From Pseudomonas sp. ACN8 (GTDB lineage: Bacteria > Pseudomonadota > Gammaproteobacteria > Pseudomonadales > Pseudomonadaceae): 64,000 bases of DNA. The DNA is taken from assembly GCF_002303925.1 (NCBI RefSeq), contig NZ_MRCS01000002.1, positions 124,001 to 188,000 of the forward strand, written 5' to 3'. The position numbers were made by a program, and so were the translations under genes. Under the pieces are notes generated by a model, which saw only the letters and a list, made by a program, of their open reading frames with translations, did not search any database and was not told the DNA's origin. This document shows positions 50,170 to 58,802 of the stretch, piece by piece; positions within the stretch are counted from its first letter, which is position 1, and each line of letters begins with the position of its first letter.

Positions 50170-51537
50170 ATGGCCAAGGCCAAGCGCATGTACGGCTGCA
50201 CCGAGTGCGGCTCAACCTTCCCCAAATGGGCCGGCCAGTGCGGTGAGTGCGGGGCCTGGAACACGCTCACCGAAACCATGGTGGAAAGCGGCGGGGCAGC
50301 CGCCCCCAGCGGTCGTACCGGCTGGGCCGGCCAGCAGGCGCAGATCAAGACCCTGGCCGAAGTCAGCGTCGAAGAAATTCCACGCTTCTCCACCGCTTCC
50401 AGCGAGCTCGACCGGGTTCTGGGGGGCGGTCTGGTGGATGGCTCGGTGGTGCTGATCGGTGGCGACCCCGGCATTGGCAAGTCGACCATTCTGTTGCAAA
50501 CCTTGTGCAACCTCGCCAAGAGCATGCCGGCGCTGTACGTCACCGGTGAGGAATCCCAGCAGCAAGTGGCCATGCGTGCGCGGCGCCTGGGGTTGCCTCA
50601 GGATCAACTGCGGGTCATGACTGAAACCTGCATCGAAGCCATCATCGCCACGGCCCGTCAGGAAAAGCCCAAGGTGATGGTGATCGACTCGATCCAGACG
50701 ATCTTTACCGAGCAACTGCAATCGGCACCGGGCGGTGTATCCCAGGTTCGAGAAAGCGCGGCGTTGCTGGTGCGTTATGCCAAACAGAGCGGCACGGCGA
50801 TTTTCCTGGTGGGCCACGTCACCAAGGAAGGCGCGCTGGCTGGCCCTCGGGTGCTGGAGCACATGGTCGATACCGTGCTGTATTTCGAAGGCGAGTCCGA
50901 CGGGCGCCTGCGCCTGCTGCGAGCGGTGAAGAACCGTTTCGGTGCAGTCAATGAACTGGGCGTGTTCGGCATGACCGACAAGGGCCTTAAAGAAGTCTCC
51001 AACCCTTCGGCGATTTTTCTGACCCGTGCCCAGGAAGAAGTCCCGGGTAGCGTAGTGATGGCAACCTGGGAAGGCACGCGGCCGATGCTGGTGGAGGTAC
51101 AGGCGCTGGTGGACGACAGTCACCTGGCCAACCCCCGTCGGGTCACACTGGGGCTGGATCAGAACCGGCTGGCGATGTTGCTGGCGGTGCTGCACCGTCA
51201 CGGCGGCATTCCGACCCATGACCAGGACGTGTTTCTCAACGTGGTCGGCGGGGTCAAGGTGCTGGAAACGGCGTCCGACCTGGCGTTGATGGCGGCGGTG
51301 ATGTCCAGTTTGCGCAACCGGCCGTTACCCCACGATCTGCTGGTATTCGGAGAGGTCGGACTTTCCGGCGAGGTGCGCCCGGTGCCGAGCGGTCAGGAAC
51401 GCTTGAAAGAAGCTGCCAAGCACGGCTTCAAGCGGGCCATCGTGCCCAAGGGCAATGCGCCGAAGGAGGCGCCGGCGGGGTTGCAGATCATTGCTGTCAC
51501 GCGTCTGGAGCAGGCACTGGACGCGCTATTCGAGTGA
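50170..51537 (+). CDS. radA: DNA repair protein RadA
   Basis: 455 aa. Four-Cys zinc finger YGCTECGSTFPKWAGQCGEC, Walker A GGDPGIGKSTI, the RadA KNRFG motif (VKNRFGAVNELGVF), and a C-terminal Lon-like domain (VFGEVGLSGEVRPVPSGQER). A RecA-family ATPase that drives branch migration in recombination. Complete. A short GGGAG site precedes the ATG. Confidence 0.96.
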   Translation: MAKAKRMYGCTECGSTFPKWAGQCGECGAWNTLTETMVESGGAAAPSGRTGWAGQQAQIKTLAEVSVEEIPRFSTASSELDRVLGGGLVDGSVVLIGGDPGIGKSTILLQTLCNLAKSMPALYVTGEESQQQVAMRARRLGLPQDQLRVMTETCIEAIIATARQEKPKVMVIDSIQTIFTEQLQSAPGGVSQVRESAALLVRYAKQSGTAIFLVGHVTKEGALAGPRVLEHMVDTVLYFEGESDGRLRLLRAVKNRFGAVNELGVFGMTDKGLKEVSNPSAIFLTRAQEEVPGSVVMATWEGTRPMLVEVQALVDDSHLANPRRVTLGLDQNRLAMLLAVLHRHGGIPTHDQDVFLNVVGGVKVLETASDLALMAAVMSSLRNRPLPHDLLVFGEVGLSGEVRPVPSGQERLKEAAKHGFKRAIVPKGNAPKEAPAGLQIIAVTRLEQALDALFE

Positions 51538-51557
51538 CTAACAGACGAAACACAAAC

Positions 51558-51651
51558 CCTGTAGGAGTGAGCCTGCTCGCGATTTCGGTGTGTCAGCCAG
51601 CAGTAATGTGACTGTCAGATTGCAATCGCGAGCAGGCTCACTCCTACAGGG
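51558..51651. repeat. REP doublet (GTGAGCC variant)
   Basis: GTAGGAGTGAGCCTGCTCGC and inverse GCGAGCAGGCTCACTCCTAC. Both the TAGG and the GTGAG/CTCAC changes occur in both arms, so two variable positions match within the pair. Confidence 0.92.
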
Positions 51652-51665
51652 GAATCCGATGATGG

Positions 51666-52034
51666 CTAGATTTCGATCAGGGCGCCCAGCTCTCGCTCGA
51701 GCTCAGCCTCATCCGCCAGGTTGAGCTCGATCAATCGCCGCAGGCGCTCGATGGACTCCAGGCTGATGTGCAGGCAGACAAACCCGAGTTGACCATGGTC
51801 GTCGTGGGCCAGTTGCACATCCATGGTGATGTCGGCCTCTTCGCTCAGATGAATGTCGACCAGGAAATCCTGCTGCGGATTGCTCCGCCACGGATCGGGT
51901 CGCTCGATCAGCAAGCCCTTTAGCGACAGATCAATCAACTTCACCGTCCAAGTGGACTCGCCCTGACTCAGCTCGGTTCGGGCATCGAACGCAATACGTT
52001 TGAAGCGGCGACGTTCGGCAGGGTGCTCGCTCAT
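51666..52034 (-). CDS. PilZ-domain protein (putative c-di-GMP receptor)
   Basis: 122 aa. The two c-di-GMP binding motifs are RRFKR (RxxxR) in the N-terminus and DLSLKGL (DxSxxG) near residue 38, followed by the six-stranded PilZ barrel (FLVDIHLSEEADITMDVQLA). A stand-alone PilZ protein that probably passes c-di-GMP levels to motility or exopolysaccharide machinery. It is divergent from cstA. Confidence 0.9.
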   Translation of the reverse strand: MSEHPAERRRFKRIAFDARTELSQGESTWTVKLIDLSLKGLLIERPDPWRSNPQQDFLVDIHLSEEADITMDVQLAHDDHGQLGFVCLHISLESIERLRRLIELNLADEAELERELGALIEI

Positions 52035-52194
52035 GGCGCGATCCTCGGAAATGTACGCTGACTATAGACCCGCATGATCAGAGGCTGCCAGCGCGTGCAG
52101 GTGTCTAGACCAATGTCGGGGTATGGTCTTTGCCGTCAGGAGCGCTAAACTCGGGGTGGCTGTCTTTCTTGTCCACTCTGGCTGGAATAATAAA

Positions 52195-54261
52195 ATGAAA
52201 AATAATAATAGCCCGCTACGCCATTTGCCTTGGCTGGTGCTGGCAATCGTAGGTGCGTGCGCCCTGGGTGTAGTGGCATTGCGCCGAGGCGAGGCAATCA
52301 ACGCCTTGTGGATTGTGGTCGCTGCCGTGGCCATCTATCTGGTCGCCTACCGCTACTACAGTCTGTTCATCGCTAACAATGTCATGCAACTCGATGCGCG
52401 GCGGGCCACTCCCGCTGTGCTCAATAATGACGGTCTGGACTACGTTCCAACCAACAAGCACATCCTGTTCGGTCACCACTTCGCGGCCATCGCCGGCGCG
52501 GGGCCTTTGGTCGGTCCGGTGTTGGCAGCGCAGATGGGCTACCTGCCCGGCACGCTGTGGCTGATTGCCGGCGTGGTGCTGGCCGGTGCCGTTCAGGACT
52601 TCATGGTCCTGTTCATGTCCACCCGCCGCAACGGTCGTTCCCTGGGCGACATGGTCCGCGAAGAAATGGGCCGCATCCCCGGCACCATCGCGCTGTTCGG
52701 CTGCTTCCTGATCATGATCATCATCCTTGCGGTGCTGGCGCTGATCGTGGTGAAAGCCCTGGCCGAGAGCCCGTGGGGGATTTTCACGGTGATGGCGACC
52801 ATCCCGATCGCGATGTTCATGGGCATCTACATGCGCTACATCCGCCCGGGCCGCATCGGCGAAATTTCGGTGATCGGCGTGCTGTTGCTGCTTGGTTCGA
52901 TCTGGCTCGGCGGGCAGATTGCCGCGGATCCGGTGTGGGCCAAGGCGTTCAGCTTTACCGGTATCCAGATCACCTGGATGTTGATCGGTTACGGTTTTGT
53001 TGCAGCGGTGTTGCCGGTGTGGCTGATCCTGGCGCCCCGTGACTACCTCTCCACCTTCCTGAAAATCGGCACCATCGTCGCCCTGGCCATCGGCATCCTG
53101 GTGACCATGCCCGAGCTGAAAATGCCGGCCCTGACCCAGTTCGTCGACGGCACCGGTCCGGTATGGAAGGGCGGTCTGTTCCCGTTCCTGTTCATCACCA
53201 TCGCCTGTGGCGCGGTATCGGGTTTCCATGCGCTGATCTCCTCCGGGACCACGCCGAAACTGCTGGATAACGAAACCAACGCCCGCTACATCGGTTACGG
53301 CGGCATGCTGATGGAGTCCTTCGTGGCGATCATGGCCATGGTTGCCGCTTCGGTGATTGAGCCTGGCGTGTACTTCGCCATGAACAGCCCGGCGGCCGTG
53401 GTCGGCGGTGATGTGGTGGCGGTTGCGACAGCCGTCAGCAACTGGGGCTTCGCCATTACCCCGGAAGCGCTGCAAGCGGTGGCCCACGACATCGGTGAAA
53501 CCACCATTCTGGCCCGTGCCGGTGGTGCGCCGACCCTGGCAGTCGGTATCGCGCAGATCCTGCACAGCGTTCTGCCGGGCGAGAACACCATGGCGTTCTG
53601 GTACCACTTCGCGATCCTGTTCGAAGCGCTGTTCATCCTGACCGCGGTCGACGCCGGTACACGTGCCGGGCGTTTCATGCTGCAGGACTTGCTCGGCTCC
53701 TTCGTCCCGGCGCTGAAACGTACCGAATCCTGGACCGCCAACCTGATTGCCACCGCCGGTTGTGTGGCCATGTGGGGCTGGTTGCTGTACCAGGGCGTGA
53801 TCGATCCATTGGGTGGCATCAACACCCTGTGGCCGCTGTTCGGTATCTCTAACCAGATGCTGGCCGGTATCGCGTTGATGCTCGGCACCGTCGTGCTGAT
53901 CAAGATGAAGCGCCAGCGGTATGTCTGGGTCACCATGTTGCCGGCGGTGTGGCTGTTGATCTGCACCACGACAGCGGGCTTCATCAAGCTGTTCGACGCC
54001 AACCCGGCGATCGGCTTCCTGGCCCTTGCGAAGAAATACAGCGATGCCCTGGCCAACGGCCAGATCCTCGCCCCGGCCAAGGACATCACCCAGATGCAGC
54101 ACGTGATCTTCAACGCCTACACCAACGCGACGCTGACCGCGCTGTTCCTGTTCGTGGTGTTCAGCATCCTGTTCTATGCACTCAAGGTCGGTATTGCCGC
54201 CTGGGGTAAAAAAGAGCGTACGGATAAAGAATCGCCATTCCAGGCGCTGCCGGATGCGTAA
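52195..54261 (+). CDS. cstA: CstA/BtsT-family pyruvate/peptide transporter
   Basis: 688 aa from MKNNNSPLRHLPW; a longer frame exists but lacks a plausible start. About 16 to 18 helices. FGHHFAAIAGAGPLVGPVLA and GFHALISSGTTPKLLDNETN are CstA signatures, with WLLYQGVIDPLGGINTLWPL later. It carries pyruvate and peptides under carbon starvation. The next genes encode YbdD/YjiX and a YjiA-type GTPase, a known conserved neighbourhood. Confidence 0.93.
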   Translation: MKNNNSPLRHLPWLVLAIVGACALGVVALRRGEAINALWIVVAAVAIYLVAYRYYSLFIANNVMQLDARRATPAVLNNDGLDYVPTNKHILFGHHFAAIAGAGPLVGPVLAAQMGYLPGTLWLIAGVVLAGAVQDFMVLFMSTRRNGRSLGDMVREEMGRIPGTIALFGCFLIMIIILAVLALIVVKALAESPWGIFTVMATIPIAMFMGIYMRYIRPGRIGEISVIGVLLLLGSIWLGGQIAADPVWAKAFSFTGIQITWMLIGYGFVAAVLPVWLILAPRDYLSTFLKIGTIVALAIGILVTMPELKMPALTQFVDGTGPVWKGGLFPFLFITIACGAVSGFHALISSGTTPKLLDNETNARYIGYGGMLMESFVAIMAMVAASVIEPGVYFAMNSPAAVVGGDVVAVATAVSNWGFAITPEALQAVAHDIGETTILARAGGAPTLAVGIAQILHSVLPGENTMAFWYHFAILFEALFILTAVDAGTRAGRFMLQDLLGSFVPALKRTESWTANLIATAGCVAMWGWLLYQGVIDPLGGINTLWPLFGISNQMLAGIALMLGTVVLIKMKRQRYVWVTMLPAVWLLICTTTAGFIKLFDANPAIGFLALAKKYSDALANGQILAPAKDITQMQHVIFNAYTNATLTALFLFVVFSILFYALKVGIAAWGKKERTDKESPFQALPDA

Positions 54262-54276
54262 TCAGAGGATTGCAGC

Positions 54277-54474
54277 ATGTTCAATGACCTGAGTCGCCTC
54301 GGTAAATACCTCGGTCAGGCCGCGCGCCTGATGGTCGGCATGCCCGACTACGACAACTACGTCGAGCATATGCAGACCAAACACCCGGACAAACCGGTGA
54401 TGGACTACGAGGCGTTCTTCCGCGAGCGTCAGGAAGCCCGTTACGGTGGCAAGGGTGGGCCCAAGTGCTGTTGA
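54277..54474 (+). CDS. YbdD/YjiX-family small protein (DUF466)
   Basis: 65 aa, 15 nt after cst[15 protein letters not shown] start ([20 protein letters not shown]), [32 protein letters not shown], and the terminal GPKCC are family traits. It always follows CstA-type transporter genes and is thought to modulate them. Confidence 0.9.
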   Translation: MFNDLSRLGKYLGQAARLMVGMPDYDNYVEHMQTKHPDKPVMDYEAFFRERQEARYGGKGGPKCC

Positions 54475-54499
54475 TCCGGTTGTCGGATTAACAGCAATA

Positions 54500-54593
54500 C
54501 CTGTGGGAGCGAGCTTGCTCGCGATGGCGGACTGTCAATCAACAGTGATGTTGAATGTTAAGCCGCTATCGCGAGCAAGCTCGCTCCCACATT
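54500..54593. repeat. REP doublet (CAAGCTCG variant)
   Basis: GTGGGAGCGAGCTTGCTCGC and inverse GCGAGCAAGCTCGCTCCCAC. The TT/AA loop change is in both arms. It lies between ybdD and the GTPase gene. Confidence 0.92.
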
Positions 54594-54636
54594 TGTTTTG
54601 TGTTGTTTATCAGTTTTGTGAAACAGGAGATCAATT

Positions 54637-55608
54637 TTGTCCTCTCCCATCCCGGTCACGATCCTCAGCGGCTTCCTCGGCGCCGGCAAGACCACCCTGT
54701 TGCGTCATCTGCTCAAGGCCGAGCACGGTCTGAAAATTGCGGTGATCGAGAACGAATTCAGCGATGCCGGTATCGATACCCAGCTGTTGGGCGATGAGCC
54801 GGTACAAGTGATGACACTGTCCAATGGCTGTGTCTGTTGCACCATCCACACGGACCTGACCAAAGCGCTTTATCTGTTGCTCGAGCGTCTGGACCAGGGC
54901 GACATCGCCTTCGACCGCCTGGTGATCGAATGCACCGGCCTGGCCGATCCGGCACCGGTGGCACAAACCTTTTTCATCGACGAAGAGCTGCGTGAGCGCT
55001 ATATCCTCGACGGCATCATCACCCTGGTGGACGCGGCACATGCCGACTTGCACCTGACCCAGACCATCGCCCAGGCGCAGGTCGGATTCGCCGACCGCTT
55101 GCTGGTGAGCAAACGTGACCTGGTGGACGAGCCGACCTTCACCGCGTTGAGCGAACGCCTGACCCGTATCAACCGCCGTGCGCCGATCCGCGTGGTCGAC
55201 CACGGCAAGATCGACCTGGCCGAGTTACTCGATGTGCGCGGCTTCAACCTCAACGCCGACCTCGGTGGCGGCGTGAGTTTGCGCCCGGTCAGCCGGGCCC
55301 CATCCATCGACCGCATTTCCAGCCTGGTGCTGCGCACTGAAAAGCCGCTGGATATCGACAGGCTCAGCGAGTTCATGAATGAACTGCTGGAAGACCATGG
55401 CAAGCAACTGCTGCGCTACAAAGGCGTGTTGAATATCCTCGGCGAATCGCGTCGCATGGTGTTTCAGGGGGTGCTGAAACTTTATGGTTTCGACTGGGAT
55501 ACCGAGTGGGCGGAAGACGACGTGCGCGAGAGTGTGATCGTGTTCATTGCCGATGATTTGCCGGAAGAGAAGATTCGCGCGGGTTTTGCTCGGGTGGCGG
55601 CGGATTAA
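54637..55608 (+). CDS. YjiA-type CobW/COG0523 GTPase
   Basis: 323 aa from TTG with AGGAGA about 8 nt upstream; no ATG fits. Walker A GFLGAGKTTLLRHL, the metal-binding CXCC motif in NGCVCCTI, CTGLADPAP, the base-recognition SKRDL, and a C-terminal CobW domain (RYKGVLNILGESRRMVFQGV). A metal-handling GTPase related to YjiA. Position after cstA-ybdD matches the btsT-yjiX-yjiA order in enterics. Confidence 0.88.
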   Translation: MSSPIPVTILSGFLGAGKTTLLRHLLKAEHGLKIAVIENEFSDAGIDTQLLGDEPVQVMTLSNGCVCCTIHTDLTKALYLLLERLDQGDIAFDRLVIECTGLADPAPVAQTFFIDEELRERYILDGIITLVDAAHADLHLTQTIAQAQVGFADRLLVSKRDLVDEPTFTALSERLTRINRRAPIRVVDHGKIDLAELLDVRGFNLNADLGGGVSLRPVSRAPSIDRISSLVLRTEKPLDIDRLSEFMNELLEDHGKQLLRYKGVLNILGESRRMVFQGVLKLYGFDWDTEWAEDDVRESVIVFIADDLPEEKIRAGFARVAAD

Positions 55609-55636
55609 AGTCAGACATTGCAGTGAGCCTTGAGTC

Positions 55637-55709
55637 GCATCGCGAGCAGGCTCGCTCCCACATTTGAAGTGCAGTTCCCTATGGGGGCGATCCTGCTCGC
55701 GAAAGCGGT
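55637..55709. repeat. Decayed REP doublet
   Basis: A normal GCGAGCAGGCTCGCTCCCAC is followed by a degenerate inverse GGGGGCGATCCTGCTCGC with several changes. It looks like an old pair whose right arm is drifting. Confidence 0.8.
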
Positions 55710-56393
55710 TTAACCTGCGGCACAGTTTTGGCCCAGTGCCGATGCAGGGTTCAACAACAAATCTTCCAGATAATCCAGATGCCGATTGAGCACGACTTGC
55801 GCCGTCGCGGCATCTCCTCGCTCCAGCGCATCCAGCATCTCCATGTGCTCCACGTAATAATCCTTCTGCTGCAGGTCAAACTGCGCAATCGCCAACGAAG
55901 TCAGCGGTACCAGGCTCTCAAGAAAATGCGCTAGTGGTGCATTTCCCGCCATTTGTGCCAACTGCAAATGAAACTCTACCGACAAGCGAATCGCCCGGCC
56001 ATGTTCGGCGCATTGACGCTCGTTGTCGACCAGTGTCCGCAGGCGCTTCAAGCCTTGCGCGCAGGGTCGCTGGCAGGCCAGCCGCACCAGCATGACCTCG
56101 GCCAGACGCCGGGCATGCAGTGTTTGCCGGGTCTGCTCGACATCAAGTTCAGCGACGCGGGGACGATGGTTGACGCGAAGGATGATGACCTGCTGATGGG
56201 ACAGTCGCGTCAGCACGTCACGCATGTCGCTGCGCCTTGCACCGAACATCTGCGCCAGGCTTTCTTCGGTAAAGCGGCTGGCCGAATGGATGCGCTGTTC
56301 GAAAATGGCGTCCAGGACCCGCGAATACAGATCATCCACCGAAGGGCGGACGGGCAGGGTAGCGAGCGTTTGTGGCGAGGCGTAGTTGTTCAT
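55710..56393 (-). CDS. GntR-family regulator (FadR subgroup)
   Basis: 227 aa from the ATG with GGAG 9 nt upstream; a TTG two codons earlier is too close to it. N-terminal winged helix (VDDLYSRVLDAIFEQRIHSA, FTEESLAQMFGARRSDMRDV) and all-helical FCD effector domain (RLSVEFHLQLAQMAGNAPLA, HLDYLEDLLLNP). The second of two GntR genes after the dicarboxylate carrier gene. It may respond to the transported acid. Confidence 0.88.
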   Translation of the reverse strand: MNNYASPQTLATLPVRPSVDDLYSRVLDAIFEQRIHSASRFTEESLAQMFGARRSDMRDVLTRLSHQQVIILRVNHRPRVAELDVEQTRQTLHARRLAEVMLVRLACQRPCAQGLKRLRTLVDNERQCAEHGRAIRLSVEFHLQLAQMAGNAPLAHFLESLVPLTSLAIAQFDLQQKDYYVEHMEMLDALERGDAATAQVVLNRHLDYLEDLLLNPASALGQNCAAG

Positions 56394-56418
56394 GGCCAAT
56401 CTCCAGTTCGAAGAGGTT

Positions 56419-57135
56419 TCAACTGCCGAGGTTGTCTTCCGGAATGTTCAGTTCGATGCCCATGCGCTGGCCTTCGCGCAAAATGTGCCGACGCATCTCG
56501 ACGCTGGCCTGGGCGCTGTTCTTGCTGCGGATCGCCCGCACCACGGCTTCGTTTTCTTCTAGGCGTTCAGCCAGATGCTCCGGGGAGTTGCGCAACACTT
56601 CGGCGCTTTGCTTGAGGGCATTGCTGGTTTGCTGGACCACGCTCTGGAAGATCGGGTTCGACGTCAGCGTGAACAGCTCTTCGTGGAACGCGATGTAGGC
56701 GCTGACGCCGGCTTCACTGTCATTGGCCTCCAGGGCTTCGCGCATGTCCATCAGGGTCAGGCGCAGTTGCCCGACTTCCTTGCTGCTGATGGACTGGGCC
56801 ACGAGACCGACTATGAACGGCTCCAGGGTGTAGCGCAGTTGCAGCACGTCTTCCAGGCTCGCTGCGGCCACCGCGCTGTCGTGGGACTGGCCATCGCTGA
56901 GACTGGCCTCGAGCACGACGACGCCTTTGCCCGGCATCGAACGCACCAGGCCAAGGGTTTCCAGGACGATGACCGCCTCACGCAGGCTCGGGCGGCTGAT
57001 ACCCAGTTGTTCGGCCAGTTCACGTTGCCCCGGCAGCATTTCGCCGGAGCGCCACTGACCTCGGGCCAAAGCGGCCCGAAGTTTTTCCACGACTGAAGTT
57101 ACAACGGTCGACGAGGTAATCACTGTTCGCTCCAT
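56419..57135 (-). CDS. GntR-family regulator (FadR subgroup) of the dicarboxylate carrier
   Basis: 238 aa from MERTVITSSTVV; an ATG two codons earlier (57141) is equally possible, and neither has a good ribosome-binding site. HTH PGQRELAEQLGISRPSLREA and FCD domain (AYIAFHEELFTLTSNPIFQS). It lies 57 nt after the carrier gene on the same strand. Two near-identical GntR-type half-palindromic sites precede the carrier gene and are its likely targets. Confidence 0.88.
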   Translation of the reverse strand: MERTVITSSTVVTSVVEKLRAALARGQWRSGEMLPGQRELAEQLGISRPSLREAVIVLETLGLVRSMPGKGVVVLEASLSDGQSHDSAVAAASLEDVLQLRYTLEPFIVGLVAQSISSKEVGQLRLTLMDMREALEANDSEAGVSAYIAFHEELFTLTSNPIFQSVVQQTSNALKQSAEVLRNSPEHLAERLEENEAVVRAIRSKNSAQASVEMRRHILREGQRMGIELNIPEDNLGS

Positions 57136-57192
57136 GAGCATCTAAAAGGGGTGAAGGTGTGCCGGCCAAGGCGAGGCCGGCACACCGTTGAT

Positions 57193-58506
57193 TCAGAATT
57201 CCTGCTGATGCGCCGGTGCGACCGGTTTTCTCGGCTGGAAGGTATAACCCGCCTGGCCCGAAAGTACCTTGTTCGCCCGCTGCACATCGATGTCCTTTTC
57301 CCACCGCGCAATGGCGACGGTCGCCACACAGTTGCCGATCAGGTTGGTCAGGGCCCGGCCGATGCCCATGAACCAGTCCACGGCCAGTACCAGCACCAGA
57401 CCCACCACCGGAATGGCCGGAATGGCCGTCAGGGTGGCCGCCAGAATCACCAGCGCCGAGCCCGGAATGCCGTGGGCCCCCTTGGAGGTGATCAACGATA
57501 CCAACAGAATCGTCAGCAGGTCGGTCATTGCCAGCGGCGTGCCGGTGGCATTGGCGATGAACACGATGGCCAGGGTCAGGTAGATCGAGAAACCGTCGAG
57601 GTTGAACGAGTAACCCGTTGGAATCACCAGACCGACCGTCGAGCTGCCGATGCCCAGATGCTCAAGCTTGCGCATGATTTGTGGCAGCACGGCGTCGGAC
57701 GAAGCGGTGCCCATGACGATCAGCAGTTCTTCGCGCAGGTATTTGAGCAATGGCCACATCTTCAGGCCGGAGAGGCGCATCACCAGACCGAGAATCAGCG
57801 TCACGAAAGCCACGCAGGTCAGGTAGAAGAGGCCGACCAGGCTGCCCAGGTGCTGCAGCGAGTCCAGGCCATATTTGCTGGTGGTGAAGGCGATCGCACC
57901 GAACACACCGATCGGCGCCAGGCGCACGATCATGCCCATGATGCGGAAAATCACGTGGCTGAGTTCATTGATCAGCCGCGAAATGCCCGATGCCGCCTCG
58001 CCCACCAGATTCAGCGCACTGCCGAACAGCACGGAGAACAGCAGGACCTGCAGGATGTTGTTATCGGCAAAGGCACCGATCACCGACGTTGGAATCAGGT
58101 CCATCAGGAACTGCGTGGTGGTGTGCATGTGCTGGCCGCGCTGGGCAATGTCGCCCATGTCGGCTGCGGAAAGCTGCTCCAGGTGAATGTTCGCGCCGCT
58201 TCCGATGCCGGTGCTGAAGGCGAACACCAGGCCGATCACCAGGGCGATGGTGGTCAGCACTTCGAAGTAGATCACCGATTTGAGGCCGATACGGCCGACC
58301 TTCTTCAGGTCGCCAGCACCGCTGATGCCGCTGACCACTACGCAAAACACAATCAAGCCAATGAGCATTTTGATCAGCTTGATAAAACCGTCACCGAGCG
58401 GTTTGAGCTGAGCGGAGTATTCGGGAAGGGTCAGCCCGCAGACGATGCCGAGCACCAGTCCGAGAACCACTTGGAGGAAGATTGAACGCGAGCACCATCT
58501 GAGCAT
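57193..58506 (-). CDS. DctA-like C4-dicarboxylate/cation symporter (DAACS family)
   Basis: 437 aa. LKPLGDGFIKLIKMLIGLIV, IPTSVIGAFADNNILQVLLF, MGTASSDAVLPQIMRKLEHL (the SSS-type selectivity hairpin with SSDAVLP), PTGYSFNLDGFSIYLTLAIV and GIPGSALVILAATLTAIPAI are family signatures. It brings succinate-, malate- or fumarate-like acids across the inner membrane with Na+ or H+. It leads a likely operon with two GntR regulator genes. Confidence 0.9.
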   Translation of the reverse strand: MLRWCSRSIFLQVVLGLVLGIVCGLTLPEYSAQLKPLGDGFIKLIKMLIGLIVFCVVVSGISGAGDLKKVGRIGLKSVIYFEVLTTIALVIGLVFAFSTGIGSGANIHLEQLSAADMGDIAQRGQHMHTTTQFLMDLIPTSVIGAFADNNILQVLLFSVLFGSALNLVGEAASGISRLINELSHVIFRIMGMIVRLAPIGVFGAIAFTTSKYGLDSLQHLGSLVGLFYLTCVAFVTLILGLVMRLSGLKMWPLLKYLREELLIVMGTASSDAVLPQIMRKLEHLGIGSSTVGLVIPTGYSFNLDGFSIYLTLAIVFIANATGTPLAMTDLLTILLVSLITSKGAHGIPGSALVILAATLTAIPAIPVVGLVLVLAVDWFMGIGRALTNLIGNCVATVAIARWEKDIDVQRANKVLSGQAGYTFQPRKPVAPAHQQEF

Positions 58507-58574
58507 GGGAGGAATCCTGGTCGGTGTCCTGGCTGCCGTGTGCGGAACACATCAGATTCAGGACTTAATTATTG

Positions 58575-58586
58575 TGGTCTTACCGG
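58575..58586. promoter_or_regulatory. GntR/FadR-type operator, site 1
   Basis: TGGTCTTACCGG, 68 nt upstream of the dicarboxylate carrier start. It fits the FadR-subgroup TGGTnnnACC pattern. Confidence 0.6.
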
Positions 58587-58658
58587 TATGTCCAGTGCAG
58601 GCGCAGTCTACGCTCGGTTTTTTCCGAAATACAAGTGAAAATCTAAAAATTGGCATGA

Positions 58659-58670
58659 CCGGTCTGACCA
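58659..58670. promoter_or_regulatory. GntR/FadR-type operator, site 2
   Basis: CCGGTCTGACCA; read on the minus strand it is TGGTCAGACCGG, equal to site 1 except for the two central bases, 72 nt away on the other side of the likely promoter. Confidence 0.6.
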
Positions 58671-58709
58671 GTTGCGCGATGCATCACGATCCAGTGAAAA
58701 ATACGGATG

Positions 58710-58740
58710 AAAAAAGCCCAGCCATTACTGGCCAGGCTTT
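58710..58740 (-). terminator. Terminator downstream of the tandem unknown genes
   Basis: On the minus strand: AAAGCC-TG-GCCA-GTAA-TGGC-TG-GGCTTTTTTC, two stacked stems and a T tract, located 60 nt after the stop codon of the downstream copy. Confidence 0.75.
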
Positions 58741-58802
58741 CTCGTGCTACGGGCAGACTGGTTAACCATGATGCGCAGGCGGTATTCGCGCAGCGACTTC
58801 CC

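Noticed and set aside
52216..54102. Very long antisense frame (628 codons) opposite cstA
   Set aside because: It mirrors GC-rich third positions of cstA, is full of His, Gln and Arg, and has no start signal or family similarity. The same holds for long antisense frames opposite the aldehyde dehydrogenase, the MFS gene, the dicarboxylate carrier and rhlE.
7931..55709. Repeated 20-25 bp units as a CRISPR array
   Set aside because: They are scattered over the window in intergenic gaps, are palindromic, occur mostly as inverted pairs, and no cas genes are present; they are REPs.
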